From Aphrophora alni (lineage: Eukaryota; Arthropoda; Insecta; Hemiptera; Aphrophoridae): a stretch of 64,000 nt of DNA. Below, one piece after another: positions 1 to 13,300 of this stretch. Under the pieces are notes generated by a model, which searched no databases, was not told the origin of the DNA, and saw only the letters and a list, made by a program, of their open reading frames with translations. Position 1 is the first letter of the stretch. Every line of letters starts with the position of its first letter. The translations under genes and the position numbers were made by a program. Location of the stretch: NCBI GenBank assembly GCA_963513935.1, contig OY740767.1, positions 82,200,060 through 82,264,059 on the forward strand. The letters run 5' to 3'.

Positions 1-2283
1 TGCTTTAAGAGCTAACCCTATGTTCGGGCACTATTTTGTAAGTCTGCGTCCTTACAAGATTATGAATTAAACAGTTTTCTAAGTTATTTTATGAAGCGTG
101 AGAAGCTAACTTTACTTTAATTTAAAGACAAAAGAGAAATTAATGATTTTATATTTTACCTAGGGTAGGGTTAAAATTTTGATCGTACTTACACATTGCT
201 TCTGTAACACGTGATAGTGGTTCATACACAAAGAATCTTGCCAGTCATTTCAAATTTAACGAAATCCCCTTTTATTGAATTAAATATAAAATAACAAGAC
301 ATTGTTAATTATTTTTAAATTAAATTTCTTAGTCTATACTTAATTTATACAGGTAACAAGTTATTCTAAACCTACACATGTCCTGAAACAAAGTTTTTAT
401 ATTTTAGTTCATTTTTTACTGGTACTACAATGATTACTCTTATCGTCACTTTACTCACGTGAATATTGTCCATGTTCACTTCATTTTTTTATAATACCTC
501 ACCTCATGATTACTCTCAAACACTATTATTCAAAATACTCCATTTTGATGCCAACTTGCACCATTCCAGCCACTGCTTTTTTAAGATTGCTGCAACAAGA
601 CCATTCCAACCAAACTCTAGACCAAGACTGTCCCTCTACCACTCCAGACTAAGACTGAGGCAAGCCACGCTTCCTTCTTGCTTGGGTGACGCTTTGAAAA
701 GGCTCATGGGAAATATTTCTACAGGGTCCAATTTTCTAACAGCACGGACTTCTTATCTAATCTCGCAACGTCTGCATTACCCTAGAGGGTTATTGTCCAT
801 TGCATTTACGCGCACCTTTTTAAATTCAAGCTTTCACTGTCAACATTTAATTGTTTATGAGTAATCATTAAGTTCATTTCATTTTTTGAATATATTTAAC
901 ATATTTATTTTTTATTCTTTCTAGTTTCTTATTATTAATTATTTAATTATATATTATTAATTATTCATTATTATTAAATCTTTAATTATATTTTATTAAT
1001 TACTGGTTGGAGAATGTCCCATGCTTACAGAGTAGGGCTGCTAATCTGTGACGTCACACTACCTGAGCTCAGATTTCCTGTCAAATCTGGAAAACTTTGA
1101 TTAAGAACACTTTTTCGTTCTTTTTGCTGTATCTTTTGAACGGTTGGTCCGATCTTCAGTTTCTCTTCGGATTCCTCTTCTCCATATTCTTGAGGGTCTT
1201 GACAAACTTGATTCGACGTTTTCGACCATGTATTTCTTGAGTTACCACACTTTTTACGATTGTCCATTTTTCACAAACTAACTTTTTACCTAAGTCTTTT
1301 TTAAAAATTCTTTTGCACTAAAGTTATTCTCCTGGTCCTATAACGGAAATAACTTTTTATTTTTTCGTTGTAGCTCGCTTGGTTCGTGAGTTATTGATGC
1401 TTGAAGTCGTGATCTTTTGATCGTCGTATTTTTTGTATATAACCCCCCCCCCCCATTATTATTTTTCAACTCTGCTCTGTTATTTTACATACATATACAT
1501 TTCTTATATATAACCTATTACTTTTTATCCACTTTAAACTTTAATTTAACTGCTTTTGGGCTTTAACTTTTTAGTTTTTGTTATTAATATTTCTCCCCCA
1601 TTTTAACTTTATTTCTTTTTCTGACCACATATTATTATTCCCTACTATTGTCTTTTCATTTTCTATTATTAGGTTTATTTAGCTTATTCCTCCTTCACCT
1701 TTAAAATCTCAAAAAACTCTCCAAGAATGACTTTTCAAGTCCCTTTCCCCCTTATTATTATTTCATTTTTATTGTTGATTATTATTATGTCCCCTACGGT
1801 TTATGACTATTGCTTTTGATTTTTAATTTTCCCCTTTTTGCAAATTTTAGGTTTTTAGCCCATCTTATTTCCTTAATAACTTTTTTGTTTTAAGTTCAAT
1901 TACATTTATTTTTTGATATTATTAATCGACTGCTTCTACTGTATCATTATTTAGTTTCATATTTTAGTTTTTTAATAAAAATGGAATCACTATAAGCTGT
2001 CAGGCTCAGATGTGCAAAATTTTGCCTCAACCTCGCGTGACGTCATCCCTTCACCGTATTCCAATTTTACGATGTTTTAGCGCGGCAAATTAAATGTTTT
2101 GAATTAGCCTTGAGACGACTGACTTATTCATTCCGTCTCAGTATGTCTGGCAAACCTTCCGTTACTTGCGCTCGTTGTGATAACTATACAAGTTCCCTTA
2201 AATCGTATCCTTTATTTTATTCCATGTTATTCTAGTGAATATTATCTACAGTTACTTAAATCTAAACACAAATTATCCTTAAT
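1..2283. other. AT-rich region without a recognised gene
   Basis: No coding region can be supported here. Positions 466-864 (+) are open for 132 codons and 1025-1267 (-) for 80 codons. Both sit in somewhat GC-richer patches, but neither translation resembles a known family and neither shows clear splice signals, so I do not call them genes. The segment also holds a run of 12 C at 1443-1454 and two perfect TGACGTCA palindromes (1049-1056 and 2038-2045). Confidence 0.5.
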
Positions 2284-3544
2284 CAGGGTGTCTACCTGTC
2301 ACGGAAAATAGCGGATTTTACTAAGGGGGTCATGTAAGTCACGTATTTTGCTCTAAATGGTTGAAAGATCACGGAAATACATTTAAAAATTTTAAAAGGC
2401 CTACAAATAAAATAAAAAGTAATTAGCTGATAATGAACTGAGCGGAAGAGAAATAAACAGAACGTATGCCGCATCCCAGAACTCGCCGAGTTTAGGGAGA
2501 GAAGAAGACTCGCCTAAGCGACTAGATGAAACACTCGTCCAGAGTGTGCAAGCAGAGGGGGGTCTTTTTCGTAGGGTTGTAGTGTAGTAGATCTATTTGC
2601 CGAGGCTCTGCGATGCATGGTGAGACAGTTATAGCGAATCTATCTGAACATTTGTGGACAGTTGTCCGAAGATATGCGTACAATAATATTGTTTAGATAC
2701 TCATTTAAACACAGTATTCTATTCGTCCATTCCAAAACCAAATATTGTAGTTATTATTTTGGTCATCAGTTATTTTAGTTATTGTTGTTACTGTATTTTT
2801 GAAAATGGAAGTAAGGAAGAACTACTTTTCTGCTATTGGACCACAAATATTATGTCTTCGTTCCGATTTCTGATCGTATTCCTCTTCAAAGTGATAAATA
2901 TTTTTCCAAAAATAAGGTGTTTAGTTTTATGACGACATATCTAGTCTTTTAAAGTTTAAGATTATTTGGTGCACATATGAAGAGGAATATGACGGGTTTT
3001 ATGATTCTATTTAGTCTTTTTTGTACAAACATGAATATAAACAAGAGCAGTGTTCGATAAGCAGGGAGTATGAACGTTGTAGGGAAGAGCCGAGCAGGCA
3101 AGTAGCGGGCGGGTATTACTATACGGCATACGAAATAAAAGTATCGAGTCAGTGTAATACTGTACGTACCGTTAATATTGTATTGTGGCTGCAGTATAAT
3201 GTCGTTCAAATTAAGTATATCATTGCAGTCGAATACTTTTTCAACAAGTTATCTGAAACGATAGGTGTTGACTATCGAATAAGTCTGTAGTTTTCAGTCG
3301 ATACTCAATAGTGCACAACCACAACACAATGAACACAACCATGCTCCCTGTCCTTTGTTCAAAGAAATTTAACAAAGGAAAGTTGTAACTTGTAAACCTA
3401 TCATTTCGAAGTTTTAATTAAATTATGTCGTGTTCTTAGTTTTTGTAATACTGGTATATAATTAAGGAGTTTAGTTAGTGAGTGTTATGTTGTGTATAGT
3501 TGTAGGCCTATTTACGAAAGATAACTTATTCAAATGCCATTAAA

Positions 3545-6500
3545 ATGCCAGGAAAGTGCCAGTTTCAGGAAGCGTGGTTGGAAGAAGACGTTTGGAGGTT
3601 ATGGTTAAGGCAAGAGGAAAATATCAGTTCCGCATTTTGCTTGTTATGTAAAAAGTTATTGACTTATCTCACTCAGGTGTAAACGATGTCAAGTGCCATG
3701 CTAAGGGTAAAAAACACAGCTTGAACATTACATGCGAAGTGGCAAGCACCTAACACTTCATTCTTTCAAAGCACCAACAGAGCCTGTAACACTGCAGGAA
3801 AATGTGAGGTGTTATTGCATCCAGTAGTAAGCCTAGTAGCTTAATGCTAGAAGATGAACTTAGCTGTAGTCGTAGTAGTAGTATTAGTAGTGTTTATTGT
3901 ATGCCTAGTACATCATCACAGCACGATTTTGAGCAACCATGTGTAGAAACTCAAAAGGCAATTTTAAGTTTCCTATTAAGTGATAGCTTAAAAAAGGCAG
4001 AAGTGTTGTGGACAGCTTATTGTGTTTCAACACATACATAAACCTGTTCTGGGGAAAAAGCTGTTTACATGTTTCTCCAAATATTTCCTGATATCAGCAT
4101 AGCTTCGAAAATAAAAATGCTAAAGGATAAGATAGCCTACTCTGTTACCTATGGCCATAGGCCTTATTTTTTTAACTTAACCTCATCTCATGGCAGAAAA
4201 AGCTCAATATTTGCTTTAAGTATTGATGAATGTTTAAATGATATAAGCCAAAAGCAGCAGTTAGATATTATGGTAAACTTCTGTGACAATGAGAAAAACT
4301 CTGTTCGTACCAGTTATTTAACATCAACTTTTCTGGAAAAGTCTAGTACGGAAAATTTATTAGACAGTGTATTGACTGTTATAAAGGAAGCAAATTTGAA
4401 TCTTGACAACCTAATTCAGCTTTCCATGGATGGACCAAATGTCAATCTTAAGCTTATATTTGATATTAGGCAGCACATGAAGGATAACCTTTCTAGTGGA
4501 AAACAGATTTTGGACATTGGAACCTGCTCACTTCACATTGTAAATGAAACGTACAAGACAGCCCACACAAAAGTAAATTGGAAATTGAATCAGTTTTTAC
4601 GTTTTTTGTATAGGCTTTTTAAAAATTATTCATCTAGAAGAGGTATTTACAAGCAAATCAACAGTTCCACAATTTTTCCAAAAAAGTTCTGTGCTGTACG
4701 TGGGACTGAAAATTCGTCTGTCATACAAAGATGCCTGGACATGATTCCGCATCTTCAAAAATATCTGTCTGAAGTGCAAAGAAATGCTCCTGACAGCCAA
4801 AACTGTTATAGTAAAAAATGTTGTTAAAGAAGATCGTACACTGGAAGCAAAACTTCACTTTTATTCCATGATTGCGAATAAGCTAGAAGAGTTTTTGACT
4901 AACTTTCAGCGGAACGATCCCTTATTGCCGTTGTTACATCAGGAAGTATTTATATTGATGAAAAGCCTTGGAAGCCTGTTTATAAAGAAATTTGTCGTGG
5001 ACAAGGTGACTTCTGCGTCTAAACTTAAACAGGTGGATTTGGATGTGGATTCTAACCTAAAATCCATAGAGACTGTTAACATGGGATTCAGAGCAAGAGC
5101 TGCATTAACCCTATCTCCGCCTTAACAAAACGAATTCACGTTTTTTTCATCTGGTGAAATAATTTCAAAAATTCGCCAAAAATAGAAATTCTATCCCAAT
5201 CATAAAGTGATCCATAGCTTTTTTTTTAGGAAAAGGTCCAAATTAATCATATATGTAACTAAAAATTTGATTGGTGCAAAATTGTAAAAGTTATAAGCTC
5301 AGGAAGCAAAAATTTTCAAAAACGGAAAATTGTTTTCTAAATTCAGGCCTAAATAAATACTATAAAAATGTATAGGCCTGGTTATACAAAATACACAAAA
5401 GTTTCATAATTTAGTTGTGAATAGAAATATGTAAAGACATTTACCAATTTCAAAGTAGTTTTTATGAAATAGATTTTTTTATGTCCGTACTACACAATGG
5501 CACTAAAATTTAGCCTATTTTGAAACATCAATCTAAAATGCATCCTTTACCCAAAAATGAAATTTTATATACCAAATTGTAGAGAATAAATCATAGAATA
5601 GAACTGTAAACTTGAACATTTTATATAACTTACCATTTTGTAATCAGAAATTACGAAACGAAATTTCTTTATGTATGTTATGAACTCACATACCGACATA
5701 GCCTACACTGTTACTAAATTTAGCTTGTCTAAAACTAATTTCACTAAACAAACACAATAACAAACACTACACTTATTTATTTATATATAAAACACAATTT
5801 CATAAACGTTATTCACTATAAATCACCAAAAAACATTCAATTCAGATCAAACAAACTGCTAACCTAAAACGTAACGGTTTTAGATACAAATACAAACATA
5901 GCGGATGATTTCCAACTGTCTAACAAGGCAATGTTTGAAGGCGATTTCCTAAAGATTCAGTGGAGCAAAATGTATACAACTAAATACCTATGGAATCAGT
6001 GATCCTTTATCTACAAAACCATGTAAAAAGAATTTTACAAACACTTCATCTGTGAGATACATATCGACTTCCAAAGAAGCTTCTTAATTGGTTGAAACCT
6101 TGGCCCAATAGCAAGACTTTATGCGGTTGGACACAAAACCTAAACCACAAACGTGATCTAAGATTTGAAAGCAGTGTTAGAAAGATCGAAATGCAAGCTT
6201 TCTATTGGTGTAAATATCATTGTCCTAAAGTCGGTGTGTATAACTGTTATAGGTCTTGAAAGTTGACGAAATTCTAGCGTTCGTCGACGCTCAGACCAGC
6301 TGTTTAGAGTTCTGCAATTATTCCATCGATCATTAGACGTGTTAATATTCATTTTAGAAACATATGGTAAATACAAAGATTAAAGTTTGAAAAGTTTCCT
6401 TTCCAACGATATAAAGTTTATTAAGATTGGATGACAATTAGTGGGTCAAATATTAGAATGTAGCGCGCACTGTTAAAAATGCCAAAGTTCTACAAGAACT

Positions 6501-7356
6501 TGTAGTTTGGCGGAGCTAGGGTTAAAAAATGTAAATGAAATTGATTCACAAAGATTTAGATTAGACTGCAAAAAGTTTCTTTTAGCTATGTTTAAAAAAC
6601 TAATTGAAAAAATCCCTATAAACAAAAAGTAGTTTTAAGTGCTACATCTTTAAATCCAAATATAATGACAAATGAGACACTATGAGAAAGTAGAATTAAA
6701 GTTGCCATTGAAGAATTTGTTTAAGAAGAAGAAGTTACTTAAGATTTTGTGAAAATAGCTATGTCAAAGAAAAGCTAAAAGAGTTCAACTGGAAGAAAGA
6801 CAGGTTGGATACCTTATTTGCAGACATATTTTCTTGCTTAAAAAATGAAGAAATTAACAACAAACTAGAAATGTTCTTAAAAAAAGTACTTGTGTGCTTT
6901 CATGGTAACACAGCTGTTGAAAGTAGTTTTTCATTCAGTAAATACTGTTTGGTGGAAAACTTTGGAGGAAAAATCCTTAATAGCCCAAAGACACCTCCAT
7001 GATCACATTTTCCCTCTGCCAAGTTAGTAACTTATTTGTAAGTTGAGGCCTATGACTATTGCTGTTCAATAAGTAGTTGAACTGCCTACCTACTGTAGTT
7101 CTAAACATATTTTTCAAAGGGTATTAGATCTCTAGAAGTAAATAGAGAAATTATTGTTGAGTTCCGAAATGCTTCTTCAAGAAGAAAAGAAGATTTAAAA
7201 GCAAAGAAAAACTCTGAAGAAGAAGAACTTCAAGCAAAAACGAGAGCTGCAGCAGAGATTAGAGACGTACAACTAAAAAGACTCAAATTGTTACAAGAAA
7301 AATCTCTAGAATTAACGGAAATTGATGAGAAACTTAGACTTTTAAAAAAGAAGTAG
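3545..7356 (+). pseudogene. hAT-family transposase pseudogene (BED-like N terminus, hAT dimerisation C terminus)
   Basis: The reading starts at ATG 3545 with a BED-like zinc-finger segment (FCLLCKK, then CHAKGKKH after a frame break near 3680). The longest intact piece, 4069-4827, carries the catalytic-core region typical of this hAT branch (LSMDGPNVNLK, then a segment ending in FCAVRGTENSSV). The frame shifts into 4784-5125. The 5109-6521 insert interrupts it after RARAAL, and reading resumes immediately beyond the insert. The dimerisation region is at 6805-7002 (NTAVESSFSFSKYCLVEN), followed by a charged, coiled-coil-like tail ending at TAG 7354-7356. Several frameshifts and stops make it non-functional. 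DNA transposition is inferred from the family. Confidence 0.8.
5109..6521. mobile_element. Nested piggyBac-like non-autonomous element with TTAA duplication
   Basis: This is a 1,413-bp insert flanked on both sides by TTAA (5105-5108 and 6522-6525). It has 13-bp terminal inverted repeats with one mismatch: CCCTATCTCCGCC on the left and, read inward, CCCTAGCTCCGCC on the right. TTAA target sites and CCC-starting ends are the hallmark of piggyBac-like elements. No transposase is present and the interior is AT-rich. A perfect hairpin (CTACAAG, AA, CTTGTAG) lies at 6490-6505, just inside the right end. Removing the insert together with one TTAA makes the surrounding hAT frame continuous, which confirms both ends and shows it landed in an already existing hAT copy. 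Confidence 0.88.
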
Positions 7357-7738
7357 ATACTCATATATGTAATTTTAGAAGTTTTACAAAATGAAGGCTT
7401 TGTATATAAACTAATTTATGCAAAAGGTATGTTTTAAAATGATTATTTTTTATGACTGATTAATAACCGTATTGTTGTTCTACATAGCTATGGTTTTACA
7501 GCATGTTGCATGCAGTTACGGCTTATCTAAGTTAGAAAGAACGAATACCAAATGATATATGTAGTAGCTTATCTTAAAATCTTAAAATTTTATGTAATTA
7601 ATGTAACTTGCGGAAAATTAAACTCAAGCAATACTACTCAGGTTTTATTCTAAAGTTCGCCGCTAAAAGATCACGGATATTAAAAAATTTCACCCCGAAA
7701 AGTCACTGATTTTTATTTTTGGAGACTAGTAGATACCC

Positions 7739-9355
7739 AAATGCTAGTAGTGGTAATGCTATTTACTATTTAAATTATTTTAAGAAGTTATCTGTTAGTT
7801 TTATTGGAAAAAGCCTTCACATTGAGGCGCCAAATTAAAAAAAAAATTTAAACAATAGTGGATAAGAAAAACAATGATTAATTTAAGCCTCATGTTAATG
7901 TGTCAAATTTTACAACAAAACAAAAACCCCTACCTTGTGGTTCTAAATTTGTGACAACTCTTAAATGAAATTATATGAAACAAATAAGTTTAAATTCTCA
8001 AATTTATTAATAACAATAAAATAATTTCAAAAAAAAACAGTCACAATATTATTGCCTTTAAAATCAGAATTGAATAAATAGTGCTTAAAACAGGTTATCT
8101 TTCAAAATCATAATTATATATTTTGACGAAAATTATTCAAAATTTAATCAACACAATGTTGTTTTTCTCAGAATATATAAATATACACATAAACAATATT
8201 CAATTAGTCTTTCATCTATTAACAGTTCTTAATCTCGAGGTTTGGAGTTGGTACCAGCTTTTTCCAATCTTTAGAAAAAGAATACAAATATATACACATA
8301 AAATAAGAAACAAGTTTAAAATAAGTCCCAAAATATTTAAATAAAATTAACTGCTTTATAAAGGGACATATGTATTGAAATGTAAGTAAGAAAAGGTCTA
8401 TTACATTCGAGGAGTTTTTGATCAAATTGAATTGTCTATACATTTTAAACAATGTCTATATGTAATTAATCAACTCCACATCAATTCTGATCATTTGGTA
8501 AGTGAAAATTAATACTTGTCTTTGGATAATATTTATAAATTTAGTGTAAGAAAATGGTTGGATCTCACCAATAATTCTGTTCAGCTTTAAGTACATTTTT
8601 TCTTAATTGTCTCTTCAAGATTCGGAAAAAATTCTACTATATATTGACACACACTATTTAATACTTTTTCTAGTCTTATTTGACAACCTTGTACTTGTTG
8701 ATGTGCCTTTTAAAATCTTATTCAAAAATCTTCAGCTCTGTAGGAACATCCTGTTCATCTACAAGACACCAACAACAATCCATTCTTTTGGGAAAGCGTT
8801 ACTTGGTTTTCAATCACCCGTCTTCTATATCACCTGACCTTTTATGTATGCACTTTGTGTGTGTTCCCTATGCTAAGGGAAAATGTAGATAATTATTAAT
8901 ATAAGGTTTTTCCTAAGGTTTTTCAATGATTCAATTTGGAAAAATGTTACTTTAGGACTTTAATAAACTAAATTATATTACTAAACAAACAAATAACTTC
9001 TTTTTATATTAAAATATTAATGGTTAAACTAATTACTCTAATTTATACAAATTGTATCGCATATCTAGGTCACAACTGTTCTAATTTAATTCACCAATCA
9101 GAACGCTAGTTTGGGAAAAGTCCTTGTGACGGCAGCTTGAAGTTCGGAATAGATCAATCTGACAGCCATATTTAATTCGGGACTTGGTTTAGTTTTTAAT
9201 TTCTACCGATTGACTAGTATGTCTTTTGTATTTTCCTAAACAACATTTTCTACGTAGAAGATTCCGATCTATCCGTTAAAATTACTAGTTTCTCCTGATA
9301 GATTTTGTTTTCTTAGAATCTTCGTAATTCTGTGATGCCCTGTACCAGATTCTTG
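7739..9355. other. Intergenic AT-rich DNA, possible promoter near 9094
   Basis: Nothing recognisable is coded here. Overlapping open frames at 8123-8452 and 8607-8892 occur on both strands and match no family. A consensus CCAAT-box sequence, CCAATCAG, lies at 9094-9101, followed by a GC-richer stretch to about 9190. This could be the promoter or first exon of the downstream zinc-ribbon gene, but no ATG-bearing exon with a suitable donor could be joined to it. Confidence 0.3.
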
Positions 9356-9440
9356 TTTTTTTTTTTTTTTTTAAACTGGGCTGTGATAACCTCCATCAGA
9401 GGCCTCACTGGCGTCGACCTAAAGGTCTTTTGCCGCATTC
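9356..9440 (-). mobile_element. 3' end of a retroposed element with poly(A) tail (minus strand)
   Basis: Read on the minus strand, a GC-richer segment (9440 down to 9373) ends directly in 17 A residues (9372-9356). That is the mark of a retrotransposed copy whose 3' end points left. The roughly 65-nt body has one open frame (motif RMRQKTFRSTPVRPLMEV) that looks like a LINE protein tail, but it is too short for a family call. Confidence 0.45.
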
Positions 9441-10314
9441 TTATGTTAATATTTTAGAAGGTGATTTTAAAATTTAAAGCTTTATAATAGCCGTTTCAAA
9501 TCTTTTTATGGGGCAAATAAAACTGAAAATAGATGGTTGTTAAGGTTGTTAATATATGGTTTCTATGGTTAAGTGAGCGTAGTTTTATCCTACATTATAT
9601 AAAATTGAAAGTTTTATGATATTTAAGGCTATTATGAATCATAGAATAAACAATTATTACTGGTATATGTTAGGGCAATTATTTCCCTTGTTCGACTATT
9701 TTTCTGAATGGCTGTTTCACTTTAAGAATCAATAAGTTTTGTTGAAACCCCTACTGTCGGAGTTATTATCACTGATGCTTGTCTTTTCAATTGTGAACAG
9801 ATTAAACCCGCTTAAAAAAAATCTGTTTCAAAGAACTGTTACGATCGTTTTAATACTTTATGATATACAATTTTTTCCTAACTGAACAATATCAAACATA
9901 CAAAAAGCCCTGTCTACCTGTGTACCTTTGTCAGTAAATCATATTGTCATCAGGTTTAAATTGTTATTTTCCAAAATACTCAAAAACTGTAATTTCTTTA
10001 ACATGCAATATACTGCAATTATAATTTTAAACCATTGTGAGCAACTATATATTTTACACACAAAAATTTCAAAATAGCTTAGACTGATTTCAAAATATCA
10101 CGGTTCTAAGACTCCGTCCTTGGTTATTTTAGTTTTGTGTAAAAAAAAAAACATTGGTTTTTTTTTAGGTTATGGTTATATTTAAAGTATTTGTTTTAAT
10201 GCACTTGTATTTGTTTTTATATGCTTGTTTATGCACCTATGTAACAAAGTAACAATTTCAGCAATGTTTATGCACCATTATTAAGTAGTATGTATACAAC
10301 CAAGTGTGTTTATA
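9441..10314. other. AT-rich DNA, nothing recognised
   Basis: I see no coding frame, RNA gene or clear repeat structure here. Confidence 0.5.
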
Positions 10315-13300
10315 CAGAGTGTCTAGAAAATATTGTCCCTAATTTCACCAGGTGAATATATGAAATAATATATAAATCTCACCATATATGGAATAAGTGA
10401 ATATATATAGAATATTCCCAAATATTCTATAGGTGAATATAAGGAAAAAGGTACAAATAAACATAAATCCTACAACCATATTATATCGTTGTACTTCCCA
10501 AATAATGAATCTTTTCAAAATGCAAAATTGACCATGAGTTAATACAGCAAAGGTCAAAGCATATCGGACATGCTCAGGAGGAGTGGTGTGAGTAATGACA
10601 TTCATCATGACTCACGAACATGTGTTGTCCAGTCTTACATAAAAAAATAAAATAAAAAAATTAGTGCACCAAGATACAGTATTTCATGAAAATTAAAATA
10701 TGAATAAAATCAGTAAAAGGTTATGTAATGTTAGGACTAGTCGTGCCTATTGCATAACTGTTACTGATTTTTCATTTAAATGAATTTGAAAGGAGAAATA
10801 AATTAGAAATATAAAAATTTTTCAAAACTTGTAATCCAAAATTGATAATATTTTTTTATAATAGAATACAATTTTAAGAAAATTCCATTCTTGGAGAATA
10901 GTTGAAATTTTGAATAATTAAAAAGTTAGCAGAAAAGATCAAGTTTGCAGTAGTTAAAAGTAAAAAAAAAAGGAAATTAATGAATTTTAATAAAGAGAGA
11001 TTAAATGTTATTATAAAGATTATGTACAAATTTAATTGAAATTAAATTCCACAAATTAAATAAAAAGTGTTAGTTTTAACAGTTTTAAAAGAAAACTAAA
11101 TTTAATAAAAATATGAACTTTAGGATTTAGGTTAATTTCAACATTATCTATAGTAATAATTAGTTCCAAACAATGAATAATCTTGGTATGGAAGTTTTTA
11201 TTTCGCGAGTGTGCAAAATGACTTCTTCAAAGTGTGTCAATATCAGGTGTCAAAGGTAGGAGAAACTTTTCACATGGGCCAGTGAGGTGTTTCACCTAGA
11301 ACTACAATCTGACGAAGTTTGAAACAATTCCGACTAAAGGTGTGAAAGTTAATTTTACAATTTTTGCGAAAACCTTAAACTTGATTTTAACCATAAAGAA
11401 GACAGCTAGAAATTCAATTAAAATTCGTACATAAAGACCTTGCCTAGAGGAACATTTTCCAGGTATCAAAACAAGCATAAATATTCTGGATAGCATTTTA
11501 CAGGAGTTTTTATGTCAAACAAAGAACTAAGAGATACGAGCAGGATTAGTTTGGAATTTAAATTTAATCTTGGTAGCATGACATACTGGGAGGCATGTCC
11601 TAGCTACCAACAGAATGACAAAATAAAATAAATATATCAATTCCTTAAAAAAATAATAAAAAAGGAAGAAATAAGTGGACTATTGTATATTAAAATAATT
11701 TAAACAAAAGTAAAGTTGCAAAAAACTACTTTTTAATCATTAAAACAATTAAAAATAAAGGGTACGGTAAAAGGGTAAAAGTTGGTATTAATAATACGAT
11801 TATTTCTGTGTTAAAAGGAGGAATAAAGGCACAAAGAGACATGTTTGTTGCTATTTTGTTTTTATGGAAATGCCAGGGAGAGGCCACGTGAGTCAGTGTG
11901 CTTAAATTTTAATTAAAAAGTACGAATGTAGAAATGATACATACTGGGTAAATTATTGTAACGATCCGACATCCCAGTAATGATTTTGAGTGCTGATTAA
12001 TTAGCGAAACCAACATAAAACATCGCAAATTTCACCACGACAATTGACTACTATTCTGGAGAATTTCCAACTGAGGCTATCATCCCGATGACAACTACCT
12101 TTTTCGAGGGAACACACACATGCCTACGTAGGAAGTCTACTCTTCAAAATCAAATTTCCAAAGAGTGTTTTGTTCTTTTTACAATTTTCCATACCAGATC
12201 TTTCCTGGGAATAGTATTTAATTGTCATTTTTAGTTATAAGGTTTATTAACAGTATATGGAAAAATTAAAATTGATACATAAAATTAAACTCAAATTTCA
12301 ATTTTGTAATTTTATTAAAATAAATAATTGCTTAAAATTCAGCCTGCTCAATTAGAAAAATATAGTCATGTATAGGATAAGGTGTTTTAAATATTTTAGT
12401 TTGTACATGTTTAACAAATAATTTTTATTATAGAGTTATAAAAAGAAGAAATTATCATTTTTGAGTATTGTTCAGAGATCAACAATTGTGTTAATAAAGG
12501 GTGATCAATTGTTATCATATTTCTTTTTGAGTTCTGTATTAAATTTTCCACATTATTGTTAAATGTGTTTATATGTAATACACCAGTACAGGGTAAAGGA
12601 ATCAGTATAAGGGACAGTTCGACAAACTTACGTCCTAGGATCAACGATTATAATATTTTTGGATTTGTTTTGTGATTCCCATGAGTTACCGGTAGTTTGG
12701 GGAGACTCAAACTGAAGGGAACAGGTGATTTAGGCGAGATATATTTAAAGAAGCCGAGTCCTTTCAGTGAATCATCCTGTTAAAATAAAAATATTTAAAA
12801 AATATTTTTTCCGTAGCTCAAAAGATAAGCAAGTTATCAGATAAAAACTAAAAACATAATTTCTAGATAGTTGTCTATAACACACAAATTTACTGTAGAA
12901 CTAATTTAAAAAAAAAAAAAAAAATTAAAGTCATTAGAATTGCTCGAAAATGCTTAATTTTACTAGAAATTCATAGGACATAAACATTTTTTAGAATATA
13001 ATAACAAATCTAACTAGCCCTTGATTATTAAAATCCGTTCATAAATGACAGAGAAGCACCTATTTTACCAATATTAGGCATGCTTTGTTAATAATTAACT
13101 TAATTAGTGCCTATTCAAGTCAAGAGTTAAGCACCATTGTTAAGTTGTTCGATATAAGCTGATGAAGTAAAGACTAAAATGCTGATTTTTGTATATTTTG
13201 CATTATTGTATTATTATTATGTTGATGGCCAATTGTTGACATTTGAGTTTATCATAAACCATTTTAGAGAGTGCAAGTTAAATTATTTCATGAGTAATTT

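Larger units (their letters stand above)
2284..7738 (+). mobile_element. Decayed hAT transposon, interrupted by a nested TTAA element
   Basis: The left end reads CAGGGTGTCTACCTGTC from 2284. The right end, read inward from about 7738, is GGGTATCTACTAGTCT, a degenerate inverted match, and both ends are followed by similar 'atcacgga' subterminal sequence. Between them lies a broken hAT transposase gene (3545-7356) on the + strand. CAG-starting ends with GTGTCTAC are common in arthropod hAT elements (family knowledge). No convincing 8-bp target duplication survives, so the outer limits are approximate. The leader from 2290 to 3540 has no recognisable coding. About 1.4 kb of the length is the later insert at 5109-6521. 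Confidence 0.65.

Noticed and set aside
12..172. Possible mini TTAA element (CTAACCCTA at left, GGGTTAA at right)
   Set aside because: Only about seven bases match between the ends and the left TTAA is altered; chance cannot be excluded in this DNA.
8607..8892. Possible coding exon (either strand)
   Set aside because: Two plus frames and a broken minus frame are open over the same bases with no recognisable domain or consistent splice sites.
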